Made by a program: the position numbers and the translations under genes
Source of the DNA: Streptomyces sp. SLBN-118
GTDB taxonomy: Bacteria; Actinomycetota; Actinomycetes; Streptomycetales; Streptomycetaceae
Length of the DNA: 64,000 nt
Reading direction: 5' to 3'
Assembly (NCBI RefSeq): GCF_006715635.1
Contig: NZ_VFNP01000001.1
Coordinates: 3,534,001 to 3,598,000, forward strand
Shown: piece by piece, positions 36,181 through 45,426 of the stretch
Layout: each line of letters begins with the position of its first letter
Numbering within the stretch: position 1 is the first letter of the stretch
Notes under the pieces: generated by a model
Seen by the model: only the letters and a program-made list of their open reading frames with translations
Told to the model about the DNA's origin: nothing
Database searches by the model: none

Positions 36181-37386
36181 CTACAGCGCGCACCCCTGGC
36201 TGTCGACCTGCTGGTTCGCGGTCAGGCCGAACGAGATGTCCTCACGGATCTCGTCGACCGACAGCGCGTAACCGGTGTCCGGGTCGTCCAGCGAACGGGC
36301 GAAGATCACGCCGTACACCCTGCCGTCGGGCGTGAGCAGCGGACCGCCGGAGTTGCCCTGACGGACTGTCGTGAACAGCGAGTAGACGTCACGGCGTACC
36401 GTGCCGCGGTGGTAGATGTCGGGGCCGTTGGCGTTGATCCGGCCGCGGACGCGGGCCGAGCGCACGTCGTACGAACCGTTCTCCGGGAAGCCCGCGACGA
36501 TCGCGCTGTTGCCGGAGCGCGCGTCGGAGTCGGCAAACTGGAGCGGCCGCGCCTTGAGGTCGGGCACGTCCAGTACGGCGATGTCGCGCTGCCAGTCGTA
36601 GAGCACGACCTTCGCGTCGTACAGCTTGCCCTGACCGCCGATCTGGACGGTCGGCTCGTCGACGCCGCCGACGACGTGCGCGTTGGTCATCACTCGGCGG
36701 TCGGAGAAGACGAAGCCGGTGCCTTCGAGCACCTTGCCGCAGCTCTGGGCCGTGCCGACGACCTTGACGATGGACCGCTGGGCGCGGGCGGCCACCGGGC
36801 TGCCCGCGAGCGCCGGGTCGGGGGCCTGGACCTCGGTGATGGGCTCGTTCGAGAACGGGCTGAAGACCTGAGGGAAGCCGTTCTGCGCGAGGACGGAGGA
36901 AAAGTCGGTGAACCAGGTGTTGGCCTGACTGGGCATCACCCGGGAGACCCCGAGCAGCACCTTGGAGCTGCGGACCTCCTTGCCGAGCGTCGGCAGGGCG
37001 GTCCCGGCGAGTGCGGAACCGATCAGCCACGCGACCAGCAGCATCGCCACGACGTTGACCAGCGCGCCCCCGGTCGCGTCCAGGGCGCGCGCGGGCGTCC
37101 AGGTGATGTACCGGCGGAGTTTGTTGCCGAGATGGGTGGTGAAAGCCTGCCCCACCGACGCGCAGACGATCACGATGACGACGGCCACGACCGCTGCTGT
37201 CGTGGACACGTCGGAATCGTTCGTCAGCTGGCCCCAGAGCACGGGCAGCAGATACACGGCGACGAGCCCGCCACCGAGGAAACCGATCACCGAGAGGATG
37301 CCGACGACGAAACCCTGTCGGTAGCCGACGATCGCGAACCACACGGCGGCGACCAGCAACAGAATGTCGAGCACGTTCACCGTCAT
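36181..37386 (-). CDS. MarP-type membrane serine protease (CvpA domain + trypsin-like)
   Basis: This 401-residue protein has four N-terminal transmembrane helices (CvpA/colicin V-like, ~5-130), a linker, and an extracytoplasmic chymotrypsin-fold protease (~190-401). The triad is His in MTNAHVV (~234), Asp in QRDIAVLD (~265) and Ser in RQGNSGGPLL (~345). M. tuberculosis MarP (Rv3671c) is needed for acid and oxidative stress survival, and the neighbouring NUDIX and nth genes are the same there. Two Cys in the protease domain (SCGKVL and the C-terminal QGCAL) may form the redox-sensitive disulfide known in MarP. Confidence 0.92.
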   Translation of the reverse strand: MTVNVLDILLLVAAVWFAIVGYRQGFVVGILSVIGFLGGGLVAVYLLPVLWGQLTNDSDVSTTAAVVAVVIVIVCASVGQAFTTHLGNKLRRYITWTPARALDATGGALVNVVAMLLVAWLIGSALAGTALPTLGKEVRSSKVLLGVSRVMPSQANTWFTDFSSVLAQNGFPQVFSPFSNEPITEVQAPDPALAGSPVAARAQRSIVKVVGTAQSCGKVLEGTGFVFSDRRVMTNAHVVGGVDEPTVQIGGQGKLYDAKVVLYDWQRDIAVLDVPDLKARPLQFADSDARSGNSAIVAGFPENGSYDVRSARVRGRINANGPDIYHRGTVRRDVYSLFTTVRQGNSGGPLLTPDGRVYGVIFARSLDDPDTGYALSVDEIREDISFGLTANQQVDSQGCAL

Positions 37387-37446
37387 TTGCCTCGCAGATT
37401 CGTCGGCGCCTGCTCCGTCCGGGCTGGAGCGGCAGGGTTCAGCCTG

Positions 37447-38157
37447 TCATGAGCGCCAGTCGAGCGGGACTTGCTTGGCGCGGTCCCATGGTCGTTCCCA
37501 TCCCGCGAAATGCAGAATGCGGTCGATCACACCGGCGGTGAAACCCCAGACCAGAGCCCCCTCGACCATAAAGGCCGGACCACTGTGCCCGCTCGGGTGC
37601 ACGGCCGTCGCACGGTTGGCCGGGTCCGTGAGATCCGCCACGGGCACAGTGAAGACCCGCGCGGTCTCGGCGGGGTCGACCGCTCCGACCGCGCTCGGGG
37701 TGCGCCACCATCCCAGTACGGGCGTGACGACAAAACTGCTCACCGGGATGTAGAGCTTGGGCAGCACGCCGAAGATCTGGACGCCCGCCGGGTCGAGGCC
37801 GGTCTCCTCCTCGGCCTCGCGCAGCGCGGCACGCAGCGGCCCGGTGGTGGCCGGATCTCCGTCCTCGGGATCGAGCGCGCCACCGGGGAAGGAGGGCTGC
37901 CCGGGATGTGAGCGCAGGCTCCCGGCGCGCTCCATGAGCAGCAGCTCGGGCCCCCTGGCGCCCTCGCCGAGCAGGATCAGGACAGCGGACTGCCGGCCGC
38001 GGCCGCTCTCGGGCGGCAGAAAACGGCTGAGCTGCTCGGGCTCGACCGTGTCCGCGGCGCGCACGACGGGGTCGAGCCAGGCGGGCAGACCGTCGGTGGT
38101 GACCACCACCTCTTGGTCGTAGTTCTGCTCGTACGTCTCTTCTCCTGCGCGCATCAT
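37447..38157 (-). CDS. NUDIX hydrolase, CoA pyrophosphatase-like
   Basis: This 236-residue protein starts at ATG 38157 (MMRAGEET; ATG 38154 also possible) behind GAGGGG. The Nudix helix is GGALDPEDGDPATTGPLRAALREAEEETGLDP; it holds the catalytic REAEEETG but has a few extra residues after the first Gly. An upstream PGQPSFPGG fits the UPF0035/CoA-diphosphatase group (NudL-like). It probably cleaves CoA or a related nucleotide diphosphate. It is 60 bases upstream of the marP-type gene and 64 downstream of nth, an operon-like order shared with mycobacteria. Confidence 0.87.
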   Translation of the reverse strand: MMRAGEETYEQNYDQEVVVTTDGLPAWLDPVVRAADTVEPEQLSRFLPPESGRGRQSAVLILLGEGARGPELLLMERAGSLRSHPGQPSFPGGALDPEDGDPATTGPLRAALREAEEETGLDPAGVQIFGVLPKLYIPVSSFVVTPVLGWWRTPSAVGAVDPAETARVFTVPVADLTDPANRATAVHPSGHSGPAFMVEGALVWGFTAGVIDRILHFAGWERPWDRAKQVPLDWRS

Positions 38158-38221
38158 CGGCACCCCTCGTTCACAACGCCTCGAGGCGCGTGCATCGTTC
38201 CGTCGGTCCGGGTCGGGGACG

Positions 38222-39109
38222 TCACCCGCCCGCCCCAAGAGGCGGAGCCGGCTTGCCCGGGTAGTCCGGCGGCGGGTTCAGGCGCTGGCCGGGCTGGCCG
38301 CCCTTCTCGTACTTGAGCAGCTTCTTCGCCTTCTGGGGGTCCGTCTCTCCCTCTCCGTACGCCGGGCAGAGGTGGGCGATCGGGCAGACACCGCAAGCGG
38401 GCTTGCGGGAGTGGCACATACGGCGGCCGTGGAAGATCACCCGGTGCGAGAGCATCGTCCACTCGCTCTTGGGGAAGATCGCGGCCATCTCCGCCTCGAT
38501 CTTCACCGGGTCGTCCTGTTCGGTCAGCTTCCAGCGGCGCACCAGGCGCTGGAAGTGGGTGTCGACGGTGATGCCGGGCACTCCGAACGCATTGCCGAGG
38601 ACCACGAACGCGGTCTTGCGGCCCACTCCCGGCAGTTTCACCAGGTCGCCGAGGCGGCCGGGGACCTTGCCGCCGAAGTCGTCGCGGATCGCGGTCGCGA
38701 GGCCCATGATCGCCTTGGTCTTGGCGCGGAAGAACCCGGTCGGGCGGATGAGCTCCTCGACCTCTTCCGGACTCGCGGCGGCGAGATCCTCGGGCGTGGG
38801 GTACTTCGCGAAGAGCGCGGGAGTGGTCTGGTTCACCCGCAGGTCCGTCGTCTGGGCGGACAGGACCGTGGCGACGAGCAGCTCGAAGGGGTTGGTGAAG
38901 TCCAGCTCCGGGTGGGCGTACGGGTAGACCTCGGCGAGCTCCCGATTGATCCGGCGCGCACGGCGGACCATGGCCAGCCGTGATTCCGATTTAGGCGATT
39001 TGCCCGATTTCTTAGGGCCGAGCGAGGGTTGTTCGCCCACAGCGGAATTCTGCTTTCCGGACACGCTCCCAGCCCCCTTGGCCTGCGCTCTCACCGGCGA
39101 ATTGGACAC
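38222..39109 (-). CDS. nth: Endonuclease III
   Basis: This 295-residue bifunctional DNA glycosylase/AP lyase removes oxidised pyrimidines in base excision repair. The helix-hairpin-helix LPGVGRKTA carries the catalytic Lys (~160), the Asp is in ITVDTHF (~178), and the C-terminal CX6CX2CX5C motif ([17 protein letters not shown]) binds the [4Fe-4S] cluster. A 50-residue hydrophilic N-terminal extension precedes the core; an internal start ([14 protein letters not shown]) would give the standard size. The NUDIX and MarP-type genes follow on the same strand. Confidence 0.95.
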   Translation of the reverse strand: MSNSPVRAQAKGAGSVSGKQNSAVGEQPSLGPKKSGKSPKSESRLAMVRRARRINRELAEVYPYAHPELDFTNPFELLVATVLSAQTTDLRVNQTTPALFAKYPTPEDLAAASPEEVEELIRPTGFFRAKTKAIMGLATAIRDDFGGKVPGRLGDLVKLPGVGRKTAFVVLGNAFGVPGITVDTHFQRLVRRWKLTEQDDPVKIEAEMAAIFPKSEWTMLSHRVIFHGRRMCHSRKPACGVCPIAHLCPAYGEGETDPQKAKKLLKYEKGGQPGQRLNPPPDYPGKPAPPLGAGG

Positions 39110-39330
39110 CCGGTCAGCCTACGGGCCAGCACTGACATCCGCCCCGGTCACAGCCAATCAGGACCCAATCGGGCCCCTGCCGCACGAACAGGCGCTCCAG
39201 TGAGTCAGACTTGGTGTGATTGATCGCACGGTTTTACGGCCAGGGATCCGACCTGCGCCCGCACCCCGGGTGCCCGGTCCGGCATCATGGGCCACCCCGG
39301 TCCCTGAGCAGGTCGACAAGGAGAGAACAC

Positions 39331-40005
39331 GTGGACGACGTTCTGCGGCGCGCCCCGCTCTTCGCGGCGCTCGATGACGAGCAGGCCGCGGAGCTCCGCG
39401 CCTCGATGAGTGAAGTGACGCTCGCCCGTGGCGACGCTCTCTTCCACGAGGGCGACCCCGGCGACCGCCTGTACGTGGTCACCGAAGGCAAGGTCAAGCT
39501 CCACCGCACGTCCCCCGACGGCCGCGAGAACATGCTCGCCGTCCTCGGCCCGGGCGAGCTCATCGGCGAGCTGTCCCTCTTCGACCCCGGTCCGCGGACC
39601 GCGACGGCCACCGCGCTGACCGAGGTGAAGCTCCTCGGTCTCGGGCACGGCGACCTGCAGCCCTGGCTGAACGCCCGGCCGGAGGTGGCCACCGCGCTCC
39701 TGCGCGCCGTCGCACGCCGGCTGCGTAAGACCAACGATCAGATGTCCGACCTGGTCTTCTCCGACGTACCGGGCCGGGTGGCCCGTGCGCTCCTCGACCT
39801 CTCGCGCCGTTTCGGCGTGCAGTCGGAGGAGGGCATTCACGTCGTCCACGACCTGACCCAGGAAGAGCTGGCCCAGCTGGTCGGCGCCTCCCGCGAGACC
39901 GTGAACAAGGCGCTGGCCGACTTCGCGCAGCGCGGCTGGCTGCGGCTGGAGGCGCGGGCCGTGATCCTGCTGGACGTGGAGCGCCTCGCCAAGCGTTCGC
40001 GCTAG
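39331..40005 (+). CDS. crp: Crp/Fnr-family transcriptional regulator
   Basis: This 224-residue cAMP receptor protein starts with GTG at 39331 behind AAGGAGAGAACAC. The N-terminal cNMP-binding domain contains GELIGELSLFDPGPRTATATA, matching the phosphate-binding cassette GE(L/I)(A/S)-R(S/T)AT. The C-terminal winged HTH is TQEELAQLVGASRETVNKALADFAQRGWL. In S. coelicolor, Crp controls spore germination and antibiotic gene sets. It is divergent from nth (221 bases apart), as Rv3676 is from Rv3674c. A strong terminator follows. Confidence 0.95.
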   Translation: MDDVLRRAPLFAALDDEQAAELRASMSEVTLARGDALFHEGDPGDRLYVVTEGKVKLHRTSPDGRENMLAVLGPGELIGELSLFDPGPRTATATALTEVKLLGLGHGDLQPWLNARPEVATALLRAVARRLRKTNDQMSDLVFSDVPGRVARALLDLSRRFGVQSEEGIHVVHDLTQEELAQLVGASRETVNKALADFAQRGWLRLEARAVILLDVERLAKRSR

Positions 40006-40016
40006 CACCGAAGCGT

Positions 40017-40059
40017 ACGAAGGGCCGACCTCCGGAGTGATCCGGGGTCGGCCCTTCGT
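40017..40059. terminator. Bidirectional terminator between crp and SPFH gene
   Basis: The perfect 14-bp stem ACGAAGGGCCGACC/GGTCGGCCCTTCGT encloses a smaller CCGGA/TCCGG hairpin. It sits between convergent stops at 40005 and 40074. Confidence 0.9.
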
Positions 40060-40073
40060 AGTTCCGGAGTGGG

Positions 40074-40958
40074 CTAGTTCTTCGTGCCGTCCACGATCAG
40101 CGGGTTGCCGCTGCCGCCGCCGCACGGCACCGCGTACACCGGGTGCTTCGCCGCCGCTTCCTTGAAGGCGTCGATGCACTGGTTGGTCAGCACCTTGTCG
40201 GTGAGCGAGTTGTTAAGGATCTTGTTGGCCCTGGCGATGCCCTCGGCCTCGATCCGCCGGCGCTCGGCCTCCGCCTTCGCGGTGCGTGCCGCTTCCGTGG
40301 CCCGCTCGGTCGCCTGCTGCTGCTGGATCTTCCGGTCGATCTGGTCCTGGAGCCGGTCGGACGGCTTCACATTGCGCAGATTGACGGTGGTGACGTCGAT
40401 GCCGCGCGGAGCGAGCCGCTCCTTGATCCGGTCGGCGATCTCGCTGTTGATCGTCTCGCGGGCGGAGCTGTAGCCCTCTTCGCTGGTGTGGCGGGCGAAG
40501 ACGTTACGGACGATCTCCCGGCTGTCCGGGAAGACCAGGCGCTGCTGAATCGCGTCCTCGCTGCCCGCGAGCCGGTAGAGCTCGACGGCCTTGGCGGGCG
40601 TCACCGCCCATTTCACAGTGAGCTCCGCGTACATCACACCGCCCTGCGAGGAGCGCACCTCGACGACGTCCTTGTCGGAGAGGTTGAGGTCCACCGGGCG
40701 GGTGGAGAACGTCGTGACGTTGGTGAACGGCGAGGTGATGTTCATCCCCGCCGTCATGGGCGAGCCGACCTTGCCGAAGGTGACCGGGACGCCCACCTCA
40801 TAGGCGCTGATGATGTGCACACAGCTGGCGATCCCCGCGAAGAGGCCCGCGAGCAGCGCCCCGAGTGCGCCGAGCTTGAGCCCGCGCTTCTCGCTGCCGC
40901 GGCCGACGAAAAACAGCACGGCTGCCGCGATGACGAGCAGGATGAAGAGCACGAACAC
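40074..40958 (-). CDS. SPFH/band 7-domain membrane protein
   Basis: GTG at 40958 (VFVLFILLVIAAAVLFF) gives 294 residues. Two N-terminal transmembrane segments are followed by an SPFH domain (~70-200, YEVGVPVTFGKVG...) and a Gln/Ala/Glu-rich coiled coil (~210-255, IQQQQATERATEAARTAKAEAE) typical of prohibitin/flotillin/HflK-like oligomers. The C-terminus contains a Cys pair (NQCIDAFKEA... VPCGGGSG). It probably forms membrane microdomain rings; partners are unknown. It stands alone between terminators. Confidence 0.87.
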   Translation of the reverse strand: MFVLFILLVIAAAVLFFVGRGSEKRGLKLGALGALLAGLFAGIASCVHIISAYEVGVPVTFGKVGSPMTAGMNITSPFTNVTTFSTRPVDLNLSDKDVVEVRSSQGGVMYAELTVKWAVTPAKAVELYRLAGSEDAIQQRLVFPDSREIVRNVFARHTSEEGYSSARETINSEIADRIKERLAPRGIDVTTVNLRNVKPSDRLQDQIDRKIQQQQATERATEAARTAKAEAERRRIEAEGIARANKILNNSLTDKVLTNQCIDAFKEAAAKHPVYAVPCGGGSGNPLIVDGTKN

Positions 40959-41055
40959 GCTGGTCCCCCCAGGAACGGTGTCAGAAGTAAGCGGAGCGTA
41001 AAGCACAGGCCAATGAACCCGACGCCTGGGGGCCTGCCCGCGGTTCGCCCGGACC

Positions 41056-41118
41056 AGGTTCAGATCACGCCAGGGTTCGGGCAAGGCCAGGGTTCACGTA
41101 AGGCCAGGGTTCAGATCA
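41056..41118. repeat. Short degenerate tandem repeats
   Basis: Four copies of a CCAGG(G)TTC core, the inner ones as AGGCCAGGGTTC, recur at about 14-20-base spacing between the SPFH start and the end of the MBL gene. They carry no recognised function. Confidence 0.55.
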
Positions 41119-41941
41119 GGCCGTGCTCGCGCAGATACTCCAGCTGCGCCCGCACCGACAGCTCCGCCGCCGGCCACAGCGACCTGTCCACGTCGGCGTA
41201 CACGTACGCCACCACCTCGGCCGCGGTGACATGCCCGTCCTCGACCGCCGTCTCCACCTGTGCGAGGCGGTGCGCCCGGTGGGCCAGATAGAACTCGACC
41301 GCGCCCTGTGCGTCGTCGAGTACGGGCCCGTGGCCCGGCAGGACAGTGTGCACCCCGTCGTCGACCGTGAGGGAGCGCAGCCTGCGCAGGGAGTCGAGGT
41401 AGTCGCCGAGCCGCCCGTCCGGGTGGGCGACGAGCGTCGTGCCGCGCCCCAGGATCGTGTCGCCGGTCAGTACGGCCCGGTCGGCGGGAAGGTGGAAGCA
41501 GAGGGAGTCGGCGGTGTGGCCGGGCGTCGGGACGACCCGCATCTCGAGGCCTCCGACGCGGATGACCTGGCCTGCCGCGAGCCCTTCGTCGCCGAGCCGC
41601 AGCGCGGGGTCGAGGGCCCGGACCTTCGTACCCGTCAGCTCCGCGAACCGGGCGGCGCCCTCCGCGTGGTCGGAGTGGCCGTGGGTGAGCAGGGTCAGCG
41701 CGACCCGCTTGCCGGCCTTCTCGGCGGTCGCGACGACCGTCTGCAGATGGGGATCGTCGAGGGGGCCCGGGTCGATGACGACGGCGAGCTCGGAGTCGGG
41801 CTCGGAGACGATCCAGGTGTTCGTGCCGTCGAGGGTCATGGGAGAGGCGTTGGGCGCGAGGACGTTCACCGCGCGTGCGGTGGCGGGCCCCGAGAGCACG
41901 CCCCCGCGCGGCTGTCCGGGCAGCGCGGCTGCTTCGGTCAT
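41111..41941 (-). CDS. MBL-fold metallo-hydrolase (LACTB2/Rv3677c-like)
   Basis: This 276-residue protein has the metallo-beta-lactamase fold: LTHGHSDHAEG (HxHxDH), the third His in PTPGHTADSLCF, Asp in LTGDTILGRG and a final His in VLPGHGPV. The C-terminal ~65 residues form a winged-helix-like extension as in LACTB2-type nucleases/hydrolases. It matches Rv3677c in position next to crp. The start codon lies 46 bases from the upstream NUDIX stop, so the two are probably co-transcribed. The substrate is unknown. Confidence 0.88.
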   Translation of the reverse strand: MTEAAALPGQPRGGVLSGPATARAVNVLAPNASPMTLDGTNTWIVSEPDSELAVVIDPGPLDDPHLQTVVATAEKAGKRVALTLLTHGHSDHAEGAARFAELTGTKVRALDPALRLGDEGLAAGQVIRVGGLEMRVVPTPGHTADSLCFHLPADRAVLTGDTILGRGTTLVAHPDGRLGDYLDSLRRLRSLTVDDGVHTVLPGHGPVLDDAQGAVEFYLAHRAHRLAQVETAVEDGHVTAAEVVAYVYADVDRSLWPAAELSVRAQLEYLREHGLI

Positions 41942-41984
41942 CGCGCACCTCCGGCACGCCGCCGTATCGCGGCGCTCTCCGTCA

Positions 41985-42851
41985 TTACGAACCCTCCGTC
42001 GGGATGTGCTTGGTGAACTCGTCGTGGCCCGGCCAGCTCAGCACGAGCTGCCCCTGGTCGTCCAGCCGTGCCCGGGCCAGTACGGGATTCAGGTCCTGCT
42101 CTCCGGCGGCGGCGAGCGCGTCCGCGGCCGCCCGGTACGGCTCCAGCGCCCGCAGCATGGCGACCGTGGGCGGCATCATCAGCAGATCGCCCTTGTCATA
42201 GCCCGCGATCCCTTCCGCAGGACGGATCCAGACCGTACGGTCCGCCTCCGTCGACGCGTTCCGCGTCCGCTGGCCCTCGGGCAGAACTGCCACGAAGAAC
42301 CAGGTGTCGTAGCGCCGCGGCTCGAACTCGGGGGTGATCCACCGCGCCCACGTGCCGAGCAGGTCCGAGCGCAGCACCAGGCCGCGCCGGTCCAGGAAGT
42401 CAGCGAAGGAGAGCTCCCGCTCGACCAGCGCCCGCCGGTCCGCCTCCCAGTCGTCGCCGGTCGTGTCGCCGACGACCGTGCCGGGACTCATCCCCGCGAG
42501 CAGAACGCCCGCCTCCTCGTATGTCTCGCGCACGGCCGCGCACACGATGGCCTGGGCGGACGCCGGGTCCACGCCGAGCCGGTCCGCCCATGTCCGCAGC
42601 GAGGGACCCGCCCAGCGCACCAGATGGTCGTGGTCGCGCGGGTCGACACCGCCGCCGGGATACGCGTACGCGCCTCCGGCGAAGGCCATGGAGGCGCGTC
42701 GGCGCAGCATGTGGACGGCGGGGCCGTCCACGGTGTCGCGCAACAGCATCACGGTCGCGGCCCGCTTCGGCGTCACGGCGGTGAGCTCACCGCTCGCGAG
42801 CGCGCGAATCCGGTCCGGCCACTCCGGCGGGTACCACTGACCATTGGACAT
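41985..42851 (-). CDS. NUDIX protein, NUDT19-like with interrupted box
   Basis: This 288-residue NUDIX protein has GGAYAYPGGGVDPRDHDHL followed, after an insertion of about 30 residues, by AAVRETYEEAGVLLA. The insertion within the Nudix box is typical of the NUDT19/RP2-like group (CoA-related diphosphatases). Catalytic Glu residues are retained (RETYEEAG). It lies directly upstream of the MBL hydrolase. A separate NUDIX gene lies 4 kb away near marP, so the two are not duplicates: their boxes and lengths differ. Confidence 0.85.
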   Translation of the reverse strand: MSNGQWYPPEWPDRIRALASGELTAVTPKRAATVMLLRDTVDGPAVHMLRRRASMAFAGGAYAYPGGGVDPRDHDHLVRWAGPSLRTWADRLGVDPASAQAIVCAAVRETYEEAGVLLAGMSPGTVVGDTTGDDWEADRRALVERELSFADFLDRRGLVLRSDLLGTWARWITPEFEPRRYDTWFFVAVLPEGQRTRNASTEADRTVWIRPAEGIAGYDKGDLLMMPPTVAMLRALEPYRAAADALAAAGEQDLNPVLARARLDDQGQLVLSWPGHDEFTKHIPTEGS

Positions 42852-42881
42852 GGCCGGAGGCTATCCGCTCTCGTCGGCATG

Positions 42882-42914
42882 TTCGAGGGGCGGCCGTGAG
42901 TGCCGCCCCTCGAA
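42882..42914 (-). terminator. Terminator after the sugar dehydrogenase pseudogene
   Basis: The perfect 13-bp stem TTCGAGGGGCGGC/GCCGCCCCTCGAA with an 8-base-wide loop region lies 22 bases past the stop at 42936 and before the NUDIX start. Confidence 0.85.
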
Positions 42915-42935
42915 CCGTGCGCCGGGTGCCCGCGT

Positions 42936-44436
42936 TCAGGTGCCCGCGTTGGAGTTGCCGCGGAGCTTCACATTCGCGGTACTCGCGTTCTTGATCGCCG
43001 TTTCGATCTGGGCCGTCGACGAGCCCGAGCCGATGCCCGGCACGGTTGTCGCGTTCACCGCGTACAGCGTGAAGGTGTACGGGTGCGTCGAGCCTCCGGG
43101 ACACGGCCCGAAGAACTTCTGCGCGTTCGCCCCGCTGCCCATGGCCTTCTGCTTGGCACCGCCCTGGCCGGGGACGTCGAAGCCCGATCCGAGACCCTCG
43201 GGGAGGGAGGGCCTGGCCGCCGGGATGTCCCAGATCGCCCAGTGCAGCTTGTTGCCACTGCCTGCGACGTCGGCGAAGACGACGGCGTAGCTCTTCGCCC
43301 CGGAGCTTCCCGCGCCCCAGGCCGGCGGCGGCGAAGGATCCTGGCCCGCCGTGCCGTCCCCGACGCAGGTGTACTTCGCCGGGATGGTGGCGTTGTCGTT
43401 GAATGCGCTGCTGGTCAGCTTGAACTCACCCGGCTGTGGATTGCCGCCCGAGTACACGATGTCGATCAGCAGGACGCGGTCGTTGCCCGCCGTGCCGTCC
43501 CTGTCGGTCGACGTGGTGAGCCAGATGTCTCCGTCGTGGTCGACCTCGACGGTGCGCAGCCGGTCGTAGGTCCCCTGGAAGTACGTCTTCTGGTCCACCA
43601 GGTTCGAGTTCGCGTCGATGCGCAGCCGGTAGACGCGCTCACCGACGGTGGTGGCGACGAAGACGTAGTCGTTGATGCCGGTCAGGCCGCTGGGAGAGGC
43701 CGAGGACGTGGGCCAGGTCTTCTTGGGCGGGATGTAGCCGGAGCAACTGCCGTTGGTGCCCTCACAGTTGGGCCAGCCGTAGTTGCCGCCCCTCTGGATC
43801 AGGTTGACCTCGTCCATGACGCTGTTGCCGAACTCCGCCTGCCACAGGCGGCCCTGGGAGTCGAAGTCCAGGCCCTGCGGGTTGCGGTGGCCGAGCGACC
43901 AGACGGCGTTGCCGAAGGGGTTGTCCGACGGGATGGTGCCGTAGGGGTTGACACGCAGGATCTTGCCGTTGAGCGAGTTCTTGTCCTGCGCCCGGCTGCC
44001 GCTCTGGGCATCGCCCATCGAGGCGTACAGCTTGCCGTCGGGACCGAAGCGCAGCCGGCCGCCATTGTGGAAGCGGCTCTTCTCCATGCCCTGGAGCAAG
44101 ATCTTGTAGTCGCTGAGCGCGTTGTTCTCGTACTTCATCCGCACGATGCGGTTGCCCTCGGACGCGGAGTGGGTGAAGTAGAGATAGTGGTCCGTAGTGA
44201 AGCTCGGGCTGATCTCGATGCCGAGCAGACCGCCCTCGCCACCCGTGCCGATCATGTTCGGGACCTTGCCGACCAGCGTCTTCTGGCCCGACTTGGTGAG
44301 CTTGTGGACGTTGAAGGTGTTGCGCTCGGTGTAGATGCCGGAGTCGTCAGGCAGGAAGCACAGGCCCCAGGCCGGTGGCCGCGGCCACGAGGGCGGCGCC
44401 TCCCGATCGGCGCGACCGGCGGGGGGTTGGTGCCAC
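42936..44436 (-). pseudogene. PQQ-type sugar (sorbosone) dehydrogenase-PEBP fusion, 5' end disrupted
   Basis: The signal-peptide frame starts with GTG at 44436 behind AGGAGGGATCC and reads MAPTPRRSRRSGGAALVAAATGL, but meets TGA at 44347. The body of the protein continues in another frame with WGLCFLPDDSGIYTERN, NGGRLRFGPDGKLY and GHRNPQGLDF, typical of soluble PQQ/sorbosone dehydrogenases. A C-terminal PEBP (YbhB-like) domain follows, FNDNATIPAKYTC to THPYTFTLYAVNA. The usual ~40 residues between signal peptide and WG motif are missing, so a deletion joined the two in different frames. An internal ATG at 44255 would give only a cytoplasmic fragment of 439 residues. Confidence 0.8.
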
Positions 44437-44458
44437 GGATCCCTCCTGCGTTCAGATA

Positions 44459-44477
44459 GTTAGGAAATCTTCCTAAC
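44459..44477. promoter_or_regulatory. Palindromic operator-like site
   Basis: GTTAGGAA-ATC-TTCCTAAC is a perfect 8+3+8 inverted repeat 22 bases upstream of the pseudogene start. Similar TTAGGAAA/TTTCCTAA palindromes are familiar to me in front of Streptomyces secreted-enzyme genes. The binding protein is not known to me. Confidence 0.6.
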
Positions 44478-44544
44478 CATGGACAGGTGACACCCGTCGA
44501 CGCGTCCACGCCAAGAGAGATGCAGGGGATTACCGAAGACGAGC

Positions 44545-44586
44545 GGGGCCCCGAATCTGCCGGAAGACCGGCGGACTCAGGGCCCC
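44545..44586. terminator. Hairpin downstream of ridA
   Basis: The arms GGGGCCC and GGGCCCC enclose a TGCCGG/CCGGCG inner stem with an AAGA loop. It lies beyond the RidA stop (44702, minus) and upstream of the pseudogene promoter. Confidence 0.6.
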
Positions 44587-44701
44587 ATATGGCACTTGAG
44601 CAGGAGCCTCGGCTCCGTACAAGCTCCACTCCGTGCTGAACGATCAGTCAGTCCCGCGCGGCGCGTCGGCCGCGCGCAGGGCGCAAGTCGCCGGCGGTAC
44701 G

Positions 44702-45172
44702 TCAGTCCTGGACGAGCTCCACCTGGATCTCGACCTCGACCGGAGCGTCCAGCGGCAGCACCGCGACGCCCACCGCGCTGCGCGCGTGCACACCCTTGTC
44801 GCCGAACACCGCACCGAGAAGCTCGCTGGTCCCGTTGAGCACAGCGGGCTGACCGGTGAAGTCCGCGGCCGACGCAACAAAGCCGACAACCTTCACGACA
44901 CGGGCGATCCGGTCCAGATCGCCGACGACCGACTTCACGGCGGCCAGCGCGTTCAGCCCACAGGTACGGGCAAGCTCCTTGGCCTCCTCGGCGGTGACCT
45001 CGGCGCCCACCTTGCCGGTGATCGGAAGCTTTCCTTCCACCATCGGGAGCTGGCCCGCGGTGTAGACGTACGCACCCGACCTCACAGCCGGCTGGTACGC
45101 GGCCAGCGGCGGCACGACCTCCGGCAGCGTCAGCCCGAGTTCGGCGAGCTTCGCCTCGACGGCGCCGCTCAC
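44702..45172 (-). CDS. RidA-family protein
   Basis: GTG at 45172 overlaps the preceding stop as GTGA and gives 156 residues. The YjgF/RidA (LACTB-type) fold is visible: AYVYTAGQLPMVEGKLPITGKVGAEVTAEEAKE and CGLNALAAVKSVVGDLDRI. RidA proteins deaminate reactive enamines/imines released by PLP enzymes. The usual C-terminal Arg of canonical RidA is not evident, so it may belong to a diverged subgroup. It corresponds to Rv3678c beside the ArsA/Get3-like pair. Confidence 0.87.
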   Translation of the reverse strand: MSGAVEAKLAELGLTLPEVVPPLAAYQPAVRSGAYVYTAGQLPMVEGKLPITGKVGAEVTAEEAKELARTCGLNALAAVKSVVGDLDRIARVVKVVGFVASAADFTGQPAVLNGTSELLGAVFGDKGVHARSAVGVAVLPLDAPVEVEIQVELVQD

Positions 45173-45330
45173 GACTGCTTCTCCCGCTTCAGGTACGCCA
45201 CGAGCTGCTCGGGGTTGTTCGGCCCGGGAACGACCTGGACGAGCTCCCAGCCGTCCTCGCCCCAGGTGTCCAGAATCTGCTTGGTTGCGTGCACGAGAAG
45301 GGGCACGGTCGCGTATTCCCACTTGGTCAT
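45169..45330 (-). CDS. DUF4177-type small protein
   Basis: This 53-residue protein begins MTKWEYATVPLLVHATKQIL and contains WGEDGWELVQVVPG, the compact DUF4177 signature. It overlaps the ridA start by four bases, so the two are translationally coupled. It corresponds to Rv3678A. The gene diverges from the first Get3-like ATPase 96 bases away. Function is unknown. Confidence 0.85.
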   Translation of the reverse strand: MTKWEYATVPLLVHATKQILDTWGEDGWELVQVVPGPNNPEQLVAYLKREKQS

Positions 45331-45426
45331 GGAGCCGACTGTAGCCGCACCGGCCGCCTGCCTCGTGACGCAGCCCGCAGGCAGCCTCCTGCATGGGCGA
45401 CAGCCCGACTGGTTAGGCTCGAATAC

